Assembly: GCA_050181835.1 (NCBI GenBank)
Contig: JBFXCU010000014.1
Span: 8,072-72,071, forward strand
Direction of reading: 5' to 3'
DNA length: 64,000 nt
Origin: CAILZL01 sp050181835
Lineage (GTDB): Bacteria > Pseudomonadota > Gammaproteobacteria > Steroidobacterales > Steroidobacteraceae
Part shown: positions 1 through 8,836 of the stretch, in pieces
Layout of the letters: every line of letters begins with the position of its first letter
How positions within the stretch are numbered: position 1 is the first letter of the stretch
Made by a program: the position numbers and the translations under genes
The notes under the pieces: generated by a model
Told to the model about the DNA's origin: nothing
Seen by the model: only the letters and a program-made list of their open reading frames with translations
Database searches by the model: none

Positions 1-286
1 CATTCCAGTTTGCAAAGCTGGCGTTTGACTCAAGACGCAGATTTGGTAGTAGCAGGTAGTTGAACGAAACGCGTGGTGTAATCAACGTCTGATTACCAAG
101 TTGCTGTGTGATTAATGCACCATTGACTTTCAGCGCATCATCCGCGAATAGCAGACCGATATCGGTGCGTGGCTGTGCTTGCGGTACGGCGTGCAGATAG
201 GATGTGACTTGCACAGCATTGGCTGACTGAGCCAGCAGGGTGGCGAAGACAGCTAACAACGACACCAATAAGGCAGGAATCCGCAT
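1..286 (-). CDS. Secreted protein of unknown function, N-terminal part (truncated by window edge)
   Basis: Reading left from an ATG at 286 the frame stays open to the window edge, giving 95 residues. The first 23 or so form a clear signal peptide: MR, a hydrophobic core rich in Leu/Ala/Val, then SANA before a likely cleavage site. The mature part (VQVTSYLHAV...) alternates polar and hydrophobic residues in a way that would fit an outer-membrane beta-strand protein, but too little is present to assign a family. Upstream the Shine-Dalgarno is weak (ACGGACAG). A longer ORF in another frame overlaps this stretch; the signal peptide makes the present frame the better choice. Function unknown. Confidence 0.6.
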   Translation of the reverse strand, partial: MRIPALLVSLLAVFATLLAQSANAVQVTSYLHAVPQAQPRTDIGLLFADDALKVNGALITQQLGNQTLITPRVSFNYLLLPNLRLESNASFANWN

Positions 287-538
287 AACACTGTCCGTGA
301 CGCAACACTATCGAAGACAGATTTAACCGTATTTCGTTGTAAATAGCACGGGTAGCGGCGCACAGTACGATACATTGCGTGGAGCCAGTCACATGCGGTG
401 GCTGTCGAACTGCAAAATGAAGGCTGCACAAGTGCATCTTGGCAGCTTCTGCGCCAACCTACATAAAATATGGAGATAACGCTGCCACCGAGGCGCGGTT
501 CGGTTTGTGTTTAGTGGATAAATTCAAGAGTCGCTTTA

Positions 539-1564
539 TTAGTGCGCTGTGGTTCCGGCGATGGTCGGATGGATTGGCGGTGTCACGGTAACTGCCTTTG
601 GCGCTGCGGCGATAGCAGGTGCGAGAGGTGTAATCGCCGCATGCAGTGTTGCTGTGGTAGCGTTGGCTTGTGCTCCAACAGTCACGCCGCTTTCCTGCTT
701 GATGGCCTGTTCAGTACGAGCGTTCATCACGATGATGGAGATGCGCCGGTTGATCGGATTGGATGGCCGCTCTGTATCAAGTAGTGCAGAGTCGGCCAAT
801 CCAACGACGCGGCCAATTTTTTCTTCTGGCAGCCCTCCCACAATCAAGGCGCGACGAGCGGAGTTGGCGCGATCAGTGGAGAGTTCCCAGTTACTGTAAT
901 TCTGGCGCATGTACTTTGATGGATCGGTATGACCGCTGATGCTGATGTGGTTTGGCACGGTATCAATTGCCTTGGCTAACTTCAGCAGCAGTCCCAGCGT
1001 GTAGTCTTTGAGTGTCGCGCCGCCAAGATCAAACATCGACCGATTCTCTTTGTCGACAATCTGGATACGCAAGCCTTCGGCAGTGAGATCCATCATGATT
1101 TGATCCTTGAATGGTTGTAATGAGGCTTCCAGTTCGATGGCCTGCTCCAATTCTTGTTTTAGATTCTCAAGTTGCTTGGTTTCTGCGCGTTCCGCTTCTT
1201 TGGCTGCTTTTTCAAGGGCTTCCTTGGTGGGGTCAGTGTCTTCTTCGTCTTTGGCGGGGGCCTTGTTCTTGTACTGCTCCATTGAGCCACCCATATCAAT
1301 CATTGCCGAGCTGGGGCCTCCCTGGCCTTGTACCGCCGTGGGTGAAGGTGTGGGGCTGATCCCTTGTACGGCGGAAGGATTTTCGAAATATTCTGAGATA
1401 CCGCCTTTTTGATCGGCACTGGTGCTGCCCATCAGCCACATCAACAGAAAGAACGCCATCATGGCGGTAGCAAAGTCGGCGAACGCGACCTTCCAGCCCC
1501 CGCCGTGGTGACCATGACCGGCAACGATACGTTTGATGACAATCGGCTGTGGGGCGTCTTCCAT
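539..1564 (-). CDS. motB: Flagellar motor stator protein MotB
   Basis: MotB pairs with MotA to form the proton-conducting stator of the flagellar motor and anchors it to peptidoglycan. The N-terminus has the MotB plug region (VIKR, several His/Gly, GGGWKVAFADFATAMMAFFLLMW) with the essential proton-carrying Asp (Asp30 from this start) at the top of the single membrane helix. The C-terminal half is an OmpA-like peptidoglycan-binding domain (SGHTDPSKY, DRANSARRAL, NRRISIIV). About 341 residues, a normal length. I chose the ATG at 1564; a TTG at 1570, which directly abuts the motA stop and has a purine-rich AAGAAGG five bases upstream, is a real alternative. Co-transcribed after motA. A low-complexity acidic linker (residues about 100-150) separates the two domains. 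Confidence 0.95.
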   Translation of the reverse strand: MEDAPQPIVIKRIVAGHGHHGGGWKVAFADFATAMMAFFLLMWLMGSTSADQKGGISEYFENPSAVQGISPTPSPTAVQGQGGPSSAMIDMGGSMEQYKNKAPAKDEEDTDPTKEALEKAAKEAERAETKQLENLKQELEQAIELEASLQPFKDQIMMDLTAEGLRIQIVDKENRSMFDLGGATLKDYTLGLLLKLAKAIDTVPNHISISGHTDPSKYMRQNYSNWELSTDRANSARRALIVGGLPEEKIGRVVGLADSALLDTERPSNPINRRISIIVMNARTEQAIKQESGVTVGAQANATTATLHAAITPLAPAIAAAPKAVTVTPPIHPTIAGTTAH

Positions 1565-1570
1565 GGCCAA

Positions 1571-2428
1571 TTACGCCTTCTTGCCTTTAACGTGATCTTC
1601 CAGTGTTTTAAAGCTGGGTCGGAATTCTGTGGGTGTCACCTTGCGACCAAACTCAATGGCGACTTGCGGCGCATAGCCTTGCACCATGGCGATGATGCAG
1701 GTTTTCATGACCGTGAAAAATGCGCCCTGTTCGGCAACCCTGCGTTCCATCGAAGTAGCAATCGGGCCGACTAGGCCATAGGCCAAAAGAATACCGAGGA
1801 AGGTGCCCACCAGTGCTGCTGCGACTTTGTGCCCAATTTCTTCCACCGGGCCACCGAGTGCGCCCATGGTGTTCACAATGCCCAGCACCGCTGCCACGAT
1901 GCCGAAGCCGGGCAGGGCATCAGAGACTTGATTAACCGCCTTCGCCAAGGACTCTCCTTCGTGATGGTGAGTTTGCAGTTCGATATCCATCAGGTTTTCC
2001 AACTGAAACGGATTCATTTCGCCGCTGACCATCATGCGCAAATAGTCCTGAATAAACTCAATAGCGTGATGATCCTTCATTACCTTTTCGTGTTTTTTGA
2101 ATACCGCGCTTTTACCAGGGTCTTCGATTTCACGCTCCAGACCCAGCACCCCATCCTTGCGTGCGATGCTGAACAGGTCATACATCAGGCCGAATAGATC
2201 CAAGTAATCTGCCTTGTTGTATGGGGCGCCTTTGAGAGTACCACCAATTGCTCCACCTGCTTTTTTAGCTATGCCTAATCCATTGGCAATGACGAATGCG
2301 CCCAACGCGGCGCCGCCGATGATGACTACTTCCGAAGGCTGCCACAGCGCAGCAATGTGACCGCCGTGCACGGCAAAGCCACCAAGGACGCAACCCATTA
2401 CAACCACAAGGCCAATGATTAGATTCAC
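1571..2428 (-). CDS. motA: Flagellar motor stator protein MotA
   Basis: MotA forms the cytoplasmic-membrane ring of the flagellar stator with MotB. The 285-residue product has the four membrane segments expected: two at the N-terminus (about 1-20 and 33-50) and two in the second half (about 170-190 and 200-220), flanking a large charged cytoplasmic loop with ED, KHEK and EGESLAKAV segments. The conserved PGFGIVAAVLGIVNTMG stretch of MotA is present. The start is a GTG at 2428 with GGGAA seven bases upstream; no in-frame ATG fits. First gene of a two-gene motA-motB unit, ending next to the motB start. Expression probably comes from the flagellar sigma-28 promoter noted upstream. Confidence 0.95.
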   Translation of the reverse strand: MNLIIGLVVVMGCVLGGFAVHGGHIAALWQPSEVVIIGGAALGAFVIANGLGIAKKAGGAIGGTLKGAPYNKADYLDLFGLMYDLFSIARKDGVLGLEREIEDPGKSAVFKKHEKVMKDHHAIEFIQDYLRMMVSGEMNPFQLENLMDIELQTHHHEGESLAKAVNQVSDALPGFGIVAAVLGIVNTMGALGGPVEEIGHKVAAALVGTFLGILLAYGLVGPIATSMERRVAEQGAFFTVMKTCIIAMVQGYAPQVAIEFGRKVTPTEFRPSFKTLEDHVKGKKA

Positions 2429-2480
2429 AACATATTCCCGCGTTGAAGCCAGATTGCCAGGTCAATCCGGTGCCTATTCA

Positions 2481-2507
2481 TCATCGGCAGTGGCGCCCAG
2501 AATTTGA
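2481..2507 (-). promoter_or_regulatory. Candidate sigma-28 (FliA) promoter of motAB
   Basis: On the minus strand, TCAAATTC (2507-2500) is followed by exactly 11 bases and then GCCGATGA (2488-2481). The known FliA consensus is TAAAGTTT-N11-GCCGATAA, so the -10 element differs at one base and the spacing is exact. It lies about 50 bases upstream of the motA GTG, pointing into the operon. This is what late flagellar (class 3) motor genes normally have. Predicted from sequence only. Confidence 0.7.
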
Positions 2508-2852
2508 GGGCCAGATGATCAAAATATCGTCTTGTAGTCCCACTTTTAGTGGCCAGCTTCTGGTCATTAATAATTTTCGGCAGCTGGATCGACTCCCTTA
2601 ATTAACGCGATCTCTGCTCCTTATTGGTGCCCGCAGTGCCGCTGTCGCGCCTCATCGTGGGGCGCTGATTGGCTTGCTGCCGTTCCTGAACTGGGAATGC
2701 ACGCGTTTTTGGCGGCTCCGGTGGGCTGGCATGGATGCTGCATTGCTAAGTTCCAGGCGCCAGTTAAAAACGTTCATGTTGTTTACGCGCCACGGCTAAA
2801 ACAGATTCGTGTTAGTTAATCAATTTAGAGTTGTTAAGTAAGAGGGTTGTTT
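2508..2852. other. Intergenic region without recognised gene
   Basis: About 345 bases between the motA promoter and the first outer-membrane protein gene. No coding frame is convincing. The right end holds an AT-rich stretch (about 2795-2840) that probably contains the promoter of the plus-strand gene, and an AGAGGG ribosome binding site at 2841-2846. Nothing else stands out. Confidence 0.5.
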
Positions 2853-3545
2853 ATGAAGCATGTAAAGATTCTGTCGGCATTGAGTTTGCTGGCGGTTGCG
2901 GGCGCGGCCAATGCAGAAGTGGAAGTGTCTGGATCAATGGGTATTGCCAGTACTTATCTATGGCGTGGTATTGATTTAGGCTCTGGCACACCAGCTGTTT
3001 CGGGTGATTTGCATGCCAGCGCAATGGGCTTCTATGGCGGTGTCTGGGGCTCTTCAGGCGATACGGTTAGCGGCACTGAATACGATCTATACGCTGGCTA
3101 CGGTGGTTCGGTTGATAAATTTACCTATGACATTAGCTATTGGACATATGTATATCCAACTGGCGCTGTAGCTGAAGACCTCGGCACCCCAGGTAAGCTA
3201 AGCGAAGGAATTGTGAGCTTAGGTTATGGCCCTGTTTCTGTGTTCTATAATAAGAACATTGCCACTCCCGGTGACGGTGACGGTGATTACTCTTACTATG
3301 GCATCAAAGGAAAATTGGGTGCTTTCACAGCGGTTCTCGCTCAGCACAATCCTGGTGTTAGCGGAAGCGATAAAATGACTCATCTGGATCTCAGTTACGC
3401 CTACAACGATAATCTCTCGTTTACTATCAGTAAGCAGATAAGTGACAAGGGTGGAAACGCCCCGTATTTTGTAACTGACGCTAACGGCAAGCCTGTAGAT
3501 AAATTGAAGTTGGTTGCTTCTTACAGCGTGCCGTTCGGTAAGTAA
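2853..3545 (+). CDS. TorF-family putative outer-membrane protein (Gcw_chp)
   Basis: A 230-residue secreted protein with a signal peptide (MKHVKILSALSLLAVAGAANA) and a mature part of alternating aromatic and small residues typical of a beta-barrel. The motif STYLWRGIDLGSGTPAVSG near the mature N-terminus and the C-terminal strand (LKLVASYSVPFGK) mark the proteobacterial Gcw_chp / TorF-type putative porin family (TIGR02001). Substrate unknown. The ATG at 2853 has AGAGGG six bases upstream; an in-frame TTG at 2847 overlaps that site and is unlikely. A paralogue lies downstream on the same strand, separated by a strong terminator, so the two are probably expressed independently. Confidence 0.85.
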   Translation: MKHVKILSALSLLAVAGAANAEVEVSGSMGIASTYLWRGIDLGSGTPAVSGDLHASAMGFYGGVWGSSGDTVSGTEYDLYAGYGGSVDKFTYDISYWTYVYPTGAVAEDLGTPGKLSEGIVSLGYGPVSVFYNKNIATPGDGDGDYSYYGIKGKLGAFTAVLAQHNPGVSGSDKMTHLDLSYAYNDNLSFTISKQISDKGGNAPYFVTDANGKPVDKLKLVASYSVPFGK

Positions 3546-3606
3546 TGATGGCTGAGTAGGTAATGTACGAGCACTGCGAGTCGGTGCAAGTTTGATGTGT
3601 GTTGAT

Positions 3607-3643
3607 ACAAAACCCCGAGTGCAAACTCGGGGTTTTGTTTTTT
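3607..3643 (+). terminator. Rho-independent terminator
   Basis: A perfect 14-bp stem (ACAAAACCCCGAGT, 3607-3620; partner 3625-3638) with a four-base GCAA loop, followed by a run of T to 3643. It ends the first TorF-family gene. Confidence 0.95.
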
Positions 3644-3770
3644 GATATGCATGGACGCGAAGTACGCTACTCCGCGACATGCTGTGTTAAATGCTGGCTC
3701 TTCCCCTGCCAGTTAAGTAAAGTCTCACTCGCCAGCCACACATGTGGTTATTTTGCAACAGTGAGGTCTT

Positions 3771-4451
3771 ATGAAGCATCTGAAAGTTGGTTCGATACTT
3801 GGGCTACTAGCTCTCTCGGGAATGGCGCATGCCGAGATTTCTTCGACGATTACCCTGACCAACGATTACGATTTCCGTGGTATGTCACAGTCGGCGGAAG
3901 ATCCTGCACTACAGGCGAGCTTTGACTATGCAGATGCGCGCAGCGGTTGGTATGCCGGTGCTTGGGCCAGTAATGTAGATTTTGGCGATAAAACTGATTT
4001 GGAGCTGGATATTTATACCGGCTTTACTGGCAAGACCGACGCTGGCCTGGGCTGGGATGCGGGCTTCGTGTACTACACCTATGACGAAGACAAATATAAT
4101 TTTCCGGAAATCTACACCGCGTTCAATTACAGCTACTTCGATGCCAAATTGAGCTATACCAATGACTGGGGTGGTCGTGGTACGGATGGCAAGGATGCGT
4201 TGTACCTATCAGTCGGTGCGACTGTGCCGCTACCGATTCAGAATTTGTCGGCGCTAGCACATATTGGCCGCAGTGAGGGTAATAACGGCTTTACGGATTA
4301 CACCGACTACGCGGTCGGCGTGGCGTATACCGTGAACAAATTTGACCTAGGCCTGAAGTATGTAGATACCAACTTGCCGAACCCGCGTTCGGATGTGTTC
4401 AATAGCGAAGGCCGGTTTGTATTCACGGTGGCAACCACGCTGCCTTGGTAA
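3771..4451 (+). CDS. TorF-family putative outer-membrane protein (Gcw_chp), second copy
   Basis: A 226-residue secreted protein, paralogous to the one at 2853. The signal peptide starts MKHLKVGSILGLLALSG and ends at AHA; the mature protein begins EISSTITLTNDYDFRGMSQS, the hallmark N-terminal strand of the Gcw_chp family (NDYxFRGxSxS). The C-terminus ends in Trp (TVATTLPW), as is usual for outer-membrane barrels, whereas the first copy ends in FGK. GTGAGG lies upstream of the ATG. The two copies share the signal peptide opening and overall plan but differ in sequence, which suggests an old tandem duplication. A strong terminator follows. Physiological substrate is not known for the family. Confidence 0.88.
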   Translation: MKHLKVGSILGLLALSGMAHAEISSTITLTNDYDFRGMSQSAEDPALQASFDYADARSGWYAGAWASNVDFGDKTDLELDIYTGFTGKTDAGLGWDAGFVYYTYDEDKYNFPEIYTAFNYSYFDAKLSYTNDWGGRGTDGKDALYLSVGATVPLPIQNLSALAHIGRSEGNNGFTDYTDYAVGVAYTVNKFDLGLKYVDTNLPNPRSDVFNSEGRFVFTVATTLPW

Positions 4452-4458
4452 GTCTTGT

Positions 4459-4489
4459 GAGGGGCTGGATTTGTCCCGCCCCTCTTTTT
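4459..4489 (+). terminator. Rho-independent terminator
   Basis: GAGGGGC (4459-4465) pairs with GCCCCTC (4478-4484), then TTTTT (4485-4489). It follows the second TorF-family gene directly. Confidence 0.93.
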
Positions 4490-4550
4490 GCCCTACCTGC
4501 CGCTGTACAATGGCCCCGTTCCTAGCCGTTTGTCAGCGAGCCTGATTTCC

Positions 4551-6044
4551 ATGAGTAATCGCACCCCGATCGACTGGCACGCCCGTGCCGCGAGTTTGCA
4601 GTATCGCAACGACGCTTTTATTAATGGTCGTTATGTGGCCGCCGTCAGTGGTGCGAAGTTTGATTGCATCAGTCCCATTGATGGGCGAGTACTGACTCAG
4701 GTTGCCGCTTGCGATCAGGTTGATGTTGATGCGGCGGTCGCCGCAGCGCGTGACGTATTCGAGCAAGGAGGTTGGTCGCATGCAGCGCCATCCCATCGCA
4801 AACAGGTGTTGTTCAAGTTTGCTGACCTGATCGAAACGCATGCCGAGGAGCTGGCGTTGCTGGAAACGCTGGATATGGGTAAGCCCATTCGTTACAGCCA
4901 GAGCGTCGATATTCCTGCCACGGTGCGTTGCTTGCGCTGGTATGCCGAGGCCATCGACAAGTTGTATGACCAAGTAGCGCCGACTGAGCGCAATGTGCTC
5001 GCGACGATTACGCGCGAACCGATTGGTGTCGTTGGCGCCATTGTGCCGTGGAATTTTCCATTGATTATGGCGGCGTGGAAGTTTGCACCTGCGTTGGCAG
5101 CAGGCAATTCCATCATTATCAAGCCATCCGAGAAATCACCGCTGAGTGTCCTGCGTATTGCTGAGTTGGCAACGCAAGCAGGCTTGCCGGATGGCGTATT
5201 CAATGTGCTGCCGGGTTACGGCCATACGGCAGGTAAGGCATTGGTGCTACACATGGATGTAGATTGCATTGGCTTCACGGGTTCGACAGCCACCGGCAAG
5301 TTGATGCTGCAATACGCGGGACAGTCCAATCTGAAACGAGTGTGGCTGGAATGCGGCGGTAAATCGCCCAACATTGTCATGGCCGATGTGGAGAGTCTTG
5401 AAGCAGCGGCTGAAGCTGCAGCCGCAGCGATATTTTTCAATCAGGGTGAGATGTGTTCCGCCGGTTCGCGCCTACTAGTGCATGAGTCAATCAAGGAGCA
5501 GCTGCTTGAACGTGTGGCGCACTATGCTGATAAGTACCAAGTAGGTGACCCACTTGACCAACGCACCAAGCTCGGCGCCTTGGTAGACGACTCACAGTTG
5601 CAGCGCGTACAGCACTTTGTCGATGAAGCAAAACAACAAGGTGCGAATTTGCGTCACGGCGGTCAACAATTACGTCAGTCAAGTGGCGGCTATTACTTTG
5701 AGCCAACTTTATTCGAAGCAACGCCGCAGATGTCGATTGCCCGAGAAGAGATTTTTGGCCCAGTGCTATCTGCCATTAGTTTCAAGACGGAAGCAGAAGC
5801 CATCCACATAGCCAATGATGTGATGTATGGGCTGGCTGCGGCGGTGTGGACTCGCGACCTCAATACCGCGCACCGTATGTCACGTGCGTTACGTGCCGGT
5901 ACGGTGTATGTGAATTGTTACGATGAAGATGACATTACTGTGCCATTTGGTGGATTCAAGCAGTCGGGTAATGGTCGCGATAAGTCGCTGCATGCCTTCG
6001 ACAAGTACACCGAATTGAAAACCACCTGGATCAGGTTGGGGTAA
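4551..6044 (+). CDS. puuC: NAD(P)-dependent aldehyde dehydrogenase, PuuC type
   Basis: A 497-residue aldehyde dehydrogenase very similar along its length to E. coli PuuC (gamma-glutamyl-gamma-aminobutyraldehyde dehydrogenase of putrescine breakdown). Visible landmarks: FINGRY near the N-terminus, the cofactor-loop PWNFP, KPSEKSPLS, FTGSTATGK, the general base in LECGGKSPN (Glu267), the catalytic Cys302 in NQGEMCSAG, REEIFGPV, and the C-terminal PFGGFKQSGNGRDKSLHA. The ATG at 4551 starts the protein at the family's normal position; an upstream GTG-like extension adds unconserved residues. No other Puu genes are nearby, so the true aldehyde substrate is uncertain. It is followed four bases later by a small membrane protein gene. 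Confidence 0.9.
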   Translation: MSNRTPIDWHARAASLQYRNDAFINGRYVAAVSGAKFDCISPIDGRVLTQVAACDQVDVDAAVAAARDVFEQGGWSHAAPSHRKQVLFKFADLIETHAEELALLETLDMGKPIRYSQSVDIPATVRCLRWYAEAIDKLYDQVAPTERNVLATITREPIGVVGAIVPWNFPLIMAAWKFAPALAAGNSIIIKPSEKSPLSVLRIAELATQAGLPDGVFNVLPGYGHTAGKALVLHMDVDCIGFTGSTATGKLMLQYAGQSNLKRVWLECGGKSPNIVMADVESLEAAAEAAAAAIFFNQGEMCSAGSRLLVHESIKEQLLERVAHYADKYQVGDPLDQRTKLGALVDDSQLQRVQHFVDEAKQQGANLRHGGQQLRQSSGGYYFEPTLFEATPQMSIAREEIFGPVLSAISFKTEAEAIHIANDVMYGLAAAVWTRDLNTAHRMSRALRAGTVYVNCYDEDDITVPFGGFKQSGNGRDKSLHAFDKYTELKTTWIRLG

Positions 6045-6048
6045 GGAT

Positions 6049-6402
6049 ATGGAACCAGCTTCGGTTGATAATTCGGATTTCAAGGCTGTTGATGCAGAGC
6101 TAACCCCGATGCAGCGGGCCATTCGTGCCCGTGCCTTGCTGACTATTGAAAATGATCAAAACAGGCCAAAGCTGTCGCCGCGCAACAAGCTACTACTTGG
6201 TTTACTTTCGGTACTGACGGTGATGGGCTTGATACTGATGATCAATTGGGGTGTGGCGGTCATGCAGCGTATTTTTGAACTATGGAGGCAGGACGATACT
6301 GCTGTTGCAACGCCCAAATCGAACGACACGTTTTATATCAAGGTAAACCCTGAGCGCCCCCCACCAGAGGTTGATCCCAGCCCAGCTCCAGAAACTAAAT
6401 AG
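6049..6402 (+). CDS. Small single-pass membrane protein of unknown function
   Basis: A 117-residue protein that I do not recognise. A charged N-terminal cytoplasmic part (residues 1-45) is followed by one strong membrane helix (about 47-69, KLLLGLLSVLTVMGLILMINW), then a short tail ending in a Pro-rich segment (PERPPPEVDPSPAPE). GGGGTAAGGAT before the ATG includes a usable ribosome binding site. The gene begins four bases after the aldehyde dehydrogenase stop, so the two are very probably co-transcribed. Confidence 0.7.
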   Translation: MEPASVDNSDFKAVDAELTPMQRAIRARALLTIENDQNRPKLSPRNKLLLGLLSVLTVMGLILMINWGVAVMQRIFELWRQDDTAVATPKSNDTFYIKVNPERPPPEVDPSPAPETK

Positions 6403-6728
6403 CTGCGTTAATGCCCCGCATATTTTAGTTCACCTGCGGTAACGACTAGCGGCAGGTGATTTTGTCTGGTGGCAACGCACAAGTGGCAAATTCGGTGAGC
6501 GCACAGGGTGGGTTGTAAGCGCGGTTGGTACGCCTCAGTCGCACAGAACGACGCAACTAGCAGGATCAAAGAATCGAAGCGATGCAGCATGGTCAACTGC
6601 CTCTTCACGCTGATGATACTTGCACTCACTGGTGATATTCATGTGTCACTGAGCGACCTGTGATCAGTCATAACATTGTCAACAACAGCGACTACAATGC
6701 GTTTTCCTCCCCTCATTCGAACTGCATC
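6403..6728. other. Intergenic region without recognised gene
   Basis: About 326 bases before the PhoX-type gene. I see no convincing coding frame, hairpin with T-run or known operator. A GTG at 6660 could extend the downstream gene, but the extension has no signal-peptide character. Confidence 0.5.
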
Positions 6729-8738
6729 ATGTCCAATCCCTATATCGGTTCCGTGATTGAGCAACGGATTAGTCGACGTGAGTTGTTGCAGTCGGCTCTG
6801 ATGGCTACGGCGTTGCCATTTACTTCCTGGTCGGCCAGCGCGCAGCAGGCTGCGTTAAATTTCAAAGCCATTGTCGGTAGTAAAGCAGATCGCATTATTC
6901 TGCCCGATGGGTATGTTTGGGATTTGGTGATTCGCTGGGGGGATACTTTGCGGGACGCTGTGCCCAGCATAAGTAGCGACGCTGTTAAAAAGGGTGCGTT
7001 ACTGGAAGCCAAGGCTGCACAACAGCAATTGCAGCAGTTCGGCAGCAACTGTGATGCGATACAGTTTTTTCAACTCAATCCGGGTGGTCACAGCACGCAT
7101 GGTGTGCTGTGTGTGAATAACGAATACACCAATGACTGGTTGATGTATCCCGGTCGAAAATTAGTATTTGGCAGCGATCCGCAGCATGTTCGCGAGCACA
7201 TCAACAAGCATCCAAGTGTTGTGGCGATGAGCAAAGCGGCGCATGGTATTTCGATAGTGGAGGTGCAGCAAAAGAATTACCAGTGGGGTTATAGCAGAAC
7301 ATCCAGATATAACCGCCGCATCACCGCCGATACTCCATTCGACATCAGTGGCCCGGTGCGCGGTCATGCTTGGATGAAAACAACCGCAGATCCAACTGGT
7401 ACAACGGTGCTGGGAACCTTTGGCAATTGCGCGGGTGGACGAACCCCTTGGGGCACATACTTATCTGCCGAAGAAAACATTCAGGATTACTTCGGCAATT
7501 TCAAAAACTTCTATGACAAAAAAGAAACTGACTCAGCGGTAGTCGCGGTGCATAGGCGTTGGCGCATGTGGTCGGATGTATCGCCCTATGGCTGGGATGT
7601 CATTGACAAACGCTTTGATGCCAGTGTCGAGCCTCATGAAGCCTTTCGCTTCGGCTGGATTGTGGAAGTGGATCCACTTGATCCTGACAAGATACCGATT
7701 AAGCGCACCGCACTGGGACGCTTTGCGCACGAAGCAGCCAGTCCGATTGTCGCTAGCAATGGGCGCCTCGCCGTGTACATGGGTGATGACGACAAGTTTG
7801 AGTATGTATACAAGTTCGTCAGCAGCGAGCGTGTCGATGCCAAGCGACCACAAGCCAATGCGGCGGTGCTGGATGAGGGTGTCTTGTATGTTGCTCGTTT
7901 TGATGCCGATGGGTCGGGTGAGTGGTTGCCACTGATTTATGACGTGAATGGGCCATTGAATGCCAGTACTGGATTTCGTGATCAGGCAGAAGTGTTGATC
8001 AATGCGCGTGCTGCTGCCGATGTGCTCGGTGCCACCATGATGGATCGACCCGAAGATGTGGAGCCAAATCCACTGACCGGTAAGGTGTATATCGTTTGCA
8101 CTCGCAACGAGTCGCGTACTGATAACAATCAGCAGGGCAGATTCGGCAATCGTCAGATTGACCTTGGTCCCAATGCCGCAAATCCGCGCGGTAATAATTT
8201 GTGGGGACACATTATTGAACTCAGTGAAGGTGGTGATGATCACACCGCGCTCACCTTCCGTTGGGAGGTATTGCTGCTGGGTGGCGATCCAGCTAACGGA
8301 GGGTTGTTATCTACTGTGGCATCGCTCAAATCAGGCGAAGTTACCGAAAAGAATTCTTACTATGCTGGCCAGCGTGATGCCAAACAGCTTGGCGCTATCG
8401 GCTCACCCGACAACATTGGTTTCGATGCGGCAGGTAATTTATGGATAGTTACGGATGGCGATCAACCCCATGGCAGTAATAATGGTTGTTTTGTGTGCGC
8501 GACCAGTGGTGGCCAACGTGGCCTGCTTAAACAATTCATGAGTGGCCCGGTAGATGCGGAAGTATGTGGGTGCACCTTTACACCCGATAACCAGACTTTG
8601 TTCCTCAGTATTCAACATCCTGGTGAAGGCGGTTTACTAGATAAGCCACTAAGTCATTGGCCGGATGGTGGCGATGCGGTACCGCGCTCCAGCGTGATTG
8701 CCATTCGCAAACAGGGCGGGGGAGTGGTGGGGTCGTAA
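6729..8738 (+). CDS. PhoX-family phosphatase (DUF839), Tat-exported
   Basis: A 669-residue protein of the PhoX / DUF839 family, calcium- and iron-dependent alkaline phosphatases acting in the periplasm. The N-terminus has a twin-arginine signal (ISRRELLQSALMATALPF, then ASAQQA). The body contains family landmarks: LCVNNEYTND, NCAGGRTPWGTYLSAEEN, GRFAHEAA, YMGDDDKFEYVYKFVS, RPEDVEPNP, DNIGFDAAGNLWIVTDG and a late Cys-containing CGCTFTPDNQTLFLSIQHPGE. The ATG at 6729 places the RR motif in the normal position. Family members hydrolyse phosphomonoesters and are usually phosphate-regulated, but I see no clear Pho box upstream. Confidence 0.88.
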   Translation: MSNPYIGSVIEQRISRRELLQSALMATALPFTSWSASAQQAALNFKAIVGSKADRIILPDGYVWDLVIRWGDTLRDAVPSISSDAVKKGALLEAKAAQQQLQQFGSNCDAIQFFQLNPGGHSTHGVLCVNNEYTNDWLMYPGRKLVFGSDPQHVREHINKHPSVVAMSKAAHGISIVEVQQKNYQWGYSRTSRYNRRITADTPFDISGPVRGHAWMKTTADPTGTTVLGTFGNCAGGRTPWGTYLSAEENIQDYFGNFKNFYDKKETDSAVVAVHRRWRMWSDVSPYGWDVIDKRFDASVEPHEAFRFGWIVEVDPLDPDKIPIKRTALGRFAHEAASPIVASNGRLAVYMGDDDKFEYVYKFVSSERVDAKRPQANAAVLDEGVLYVARFDADGSGEWLPLIYDVNGPLNASTGFRDQAEVLINARAAADVLGATMMDRPEDVEPNPLTGKVYIVCTRNESRTDNNQQGRFGNRQIDLGPNAANPRGNNLWGHIIELSEGGDDHTALTFRWEVLLLGGDPANGGLLSTVASLKSGEVTEKNSYYAGQRDAKQLGAIGSPDNIGFDAAGNLWIVTDGDQPHGSNNGCFVCATSGGQRGLLKQFMSGPVDAEVCGCTFTPDNQTLFLSIQHPGEGGLLDKPLSHWPDGGDAVPRSSVIAIRKQGGGVVGS

Positions 8739-8836
8739 CTCTGTTGGTCGAGCCAGGGTGTTTTGCTGCTTCCTGAAATTCAGACACGTACTTGAATCGT
8801 TACTTCAGTAGCGCTCAGGCTTTGCAATCTGAATGG

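Noticed and set aside
138..437. A 99-codon minus-strand open frame
   Set aside because: It overlaps a frame with a clear signal peptide starting at 286 and has no features of its own.
4551..6044. Full putrescine (Puu) degradation locus
   Set aside because: Only the aldehyde dehydrogenase is present; no puuA, puuB or puuD neighbours.
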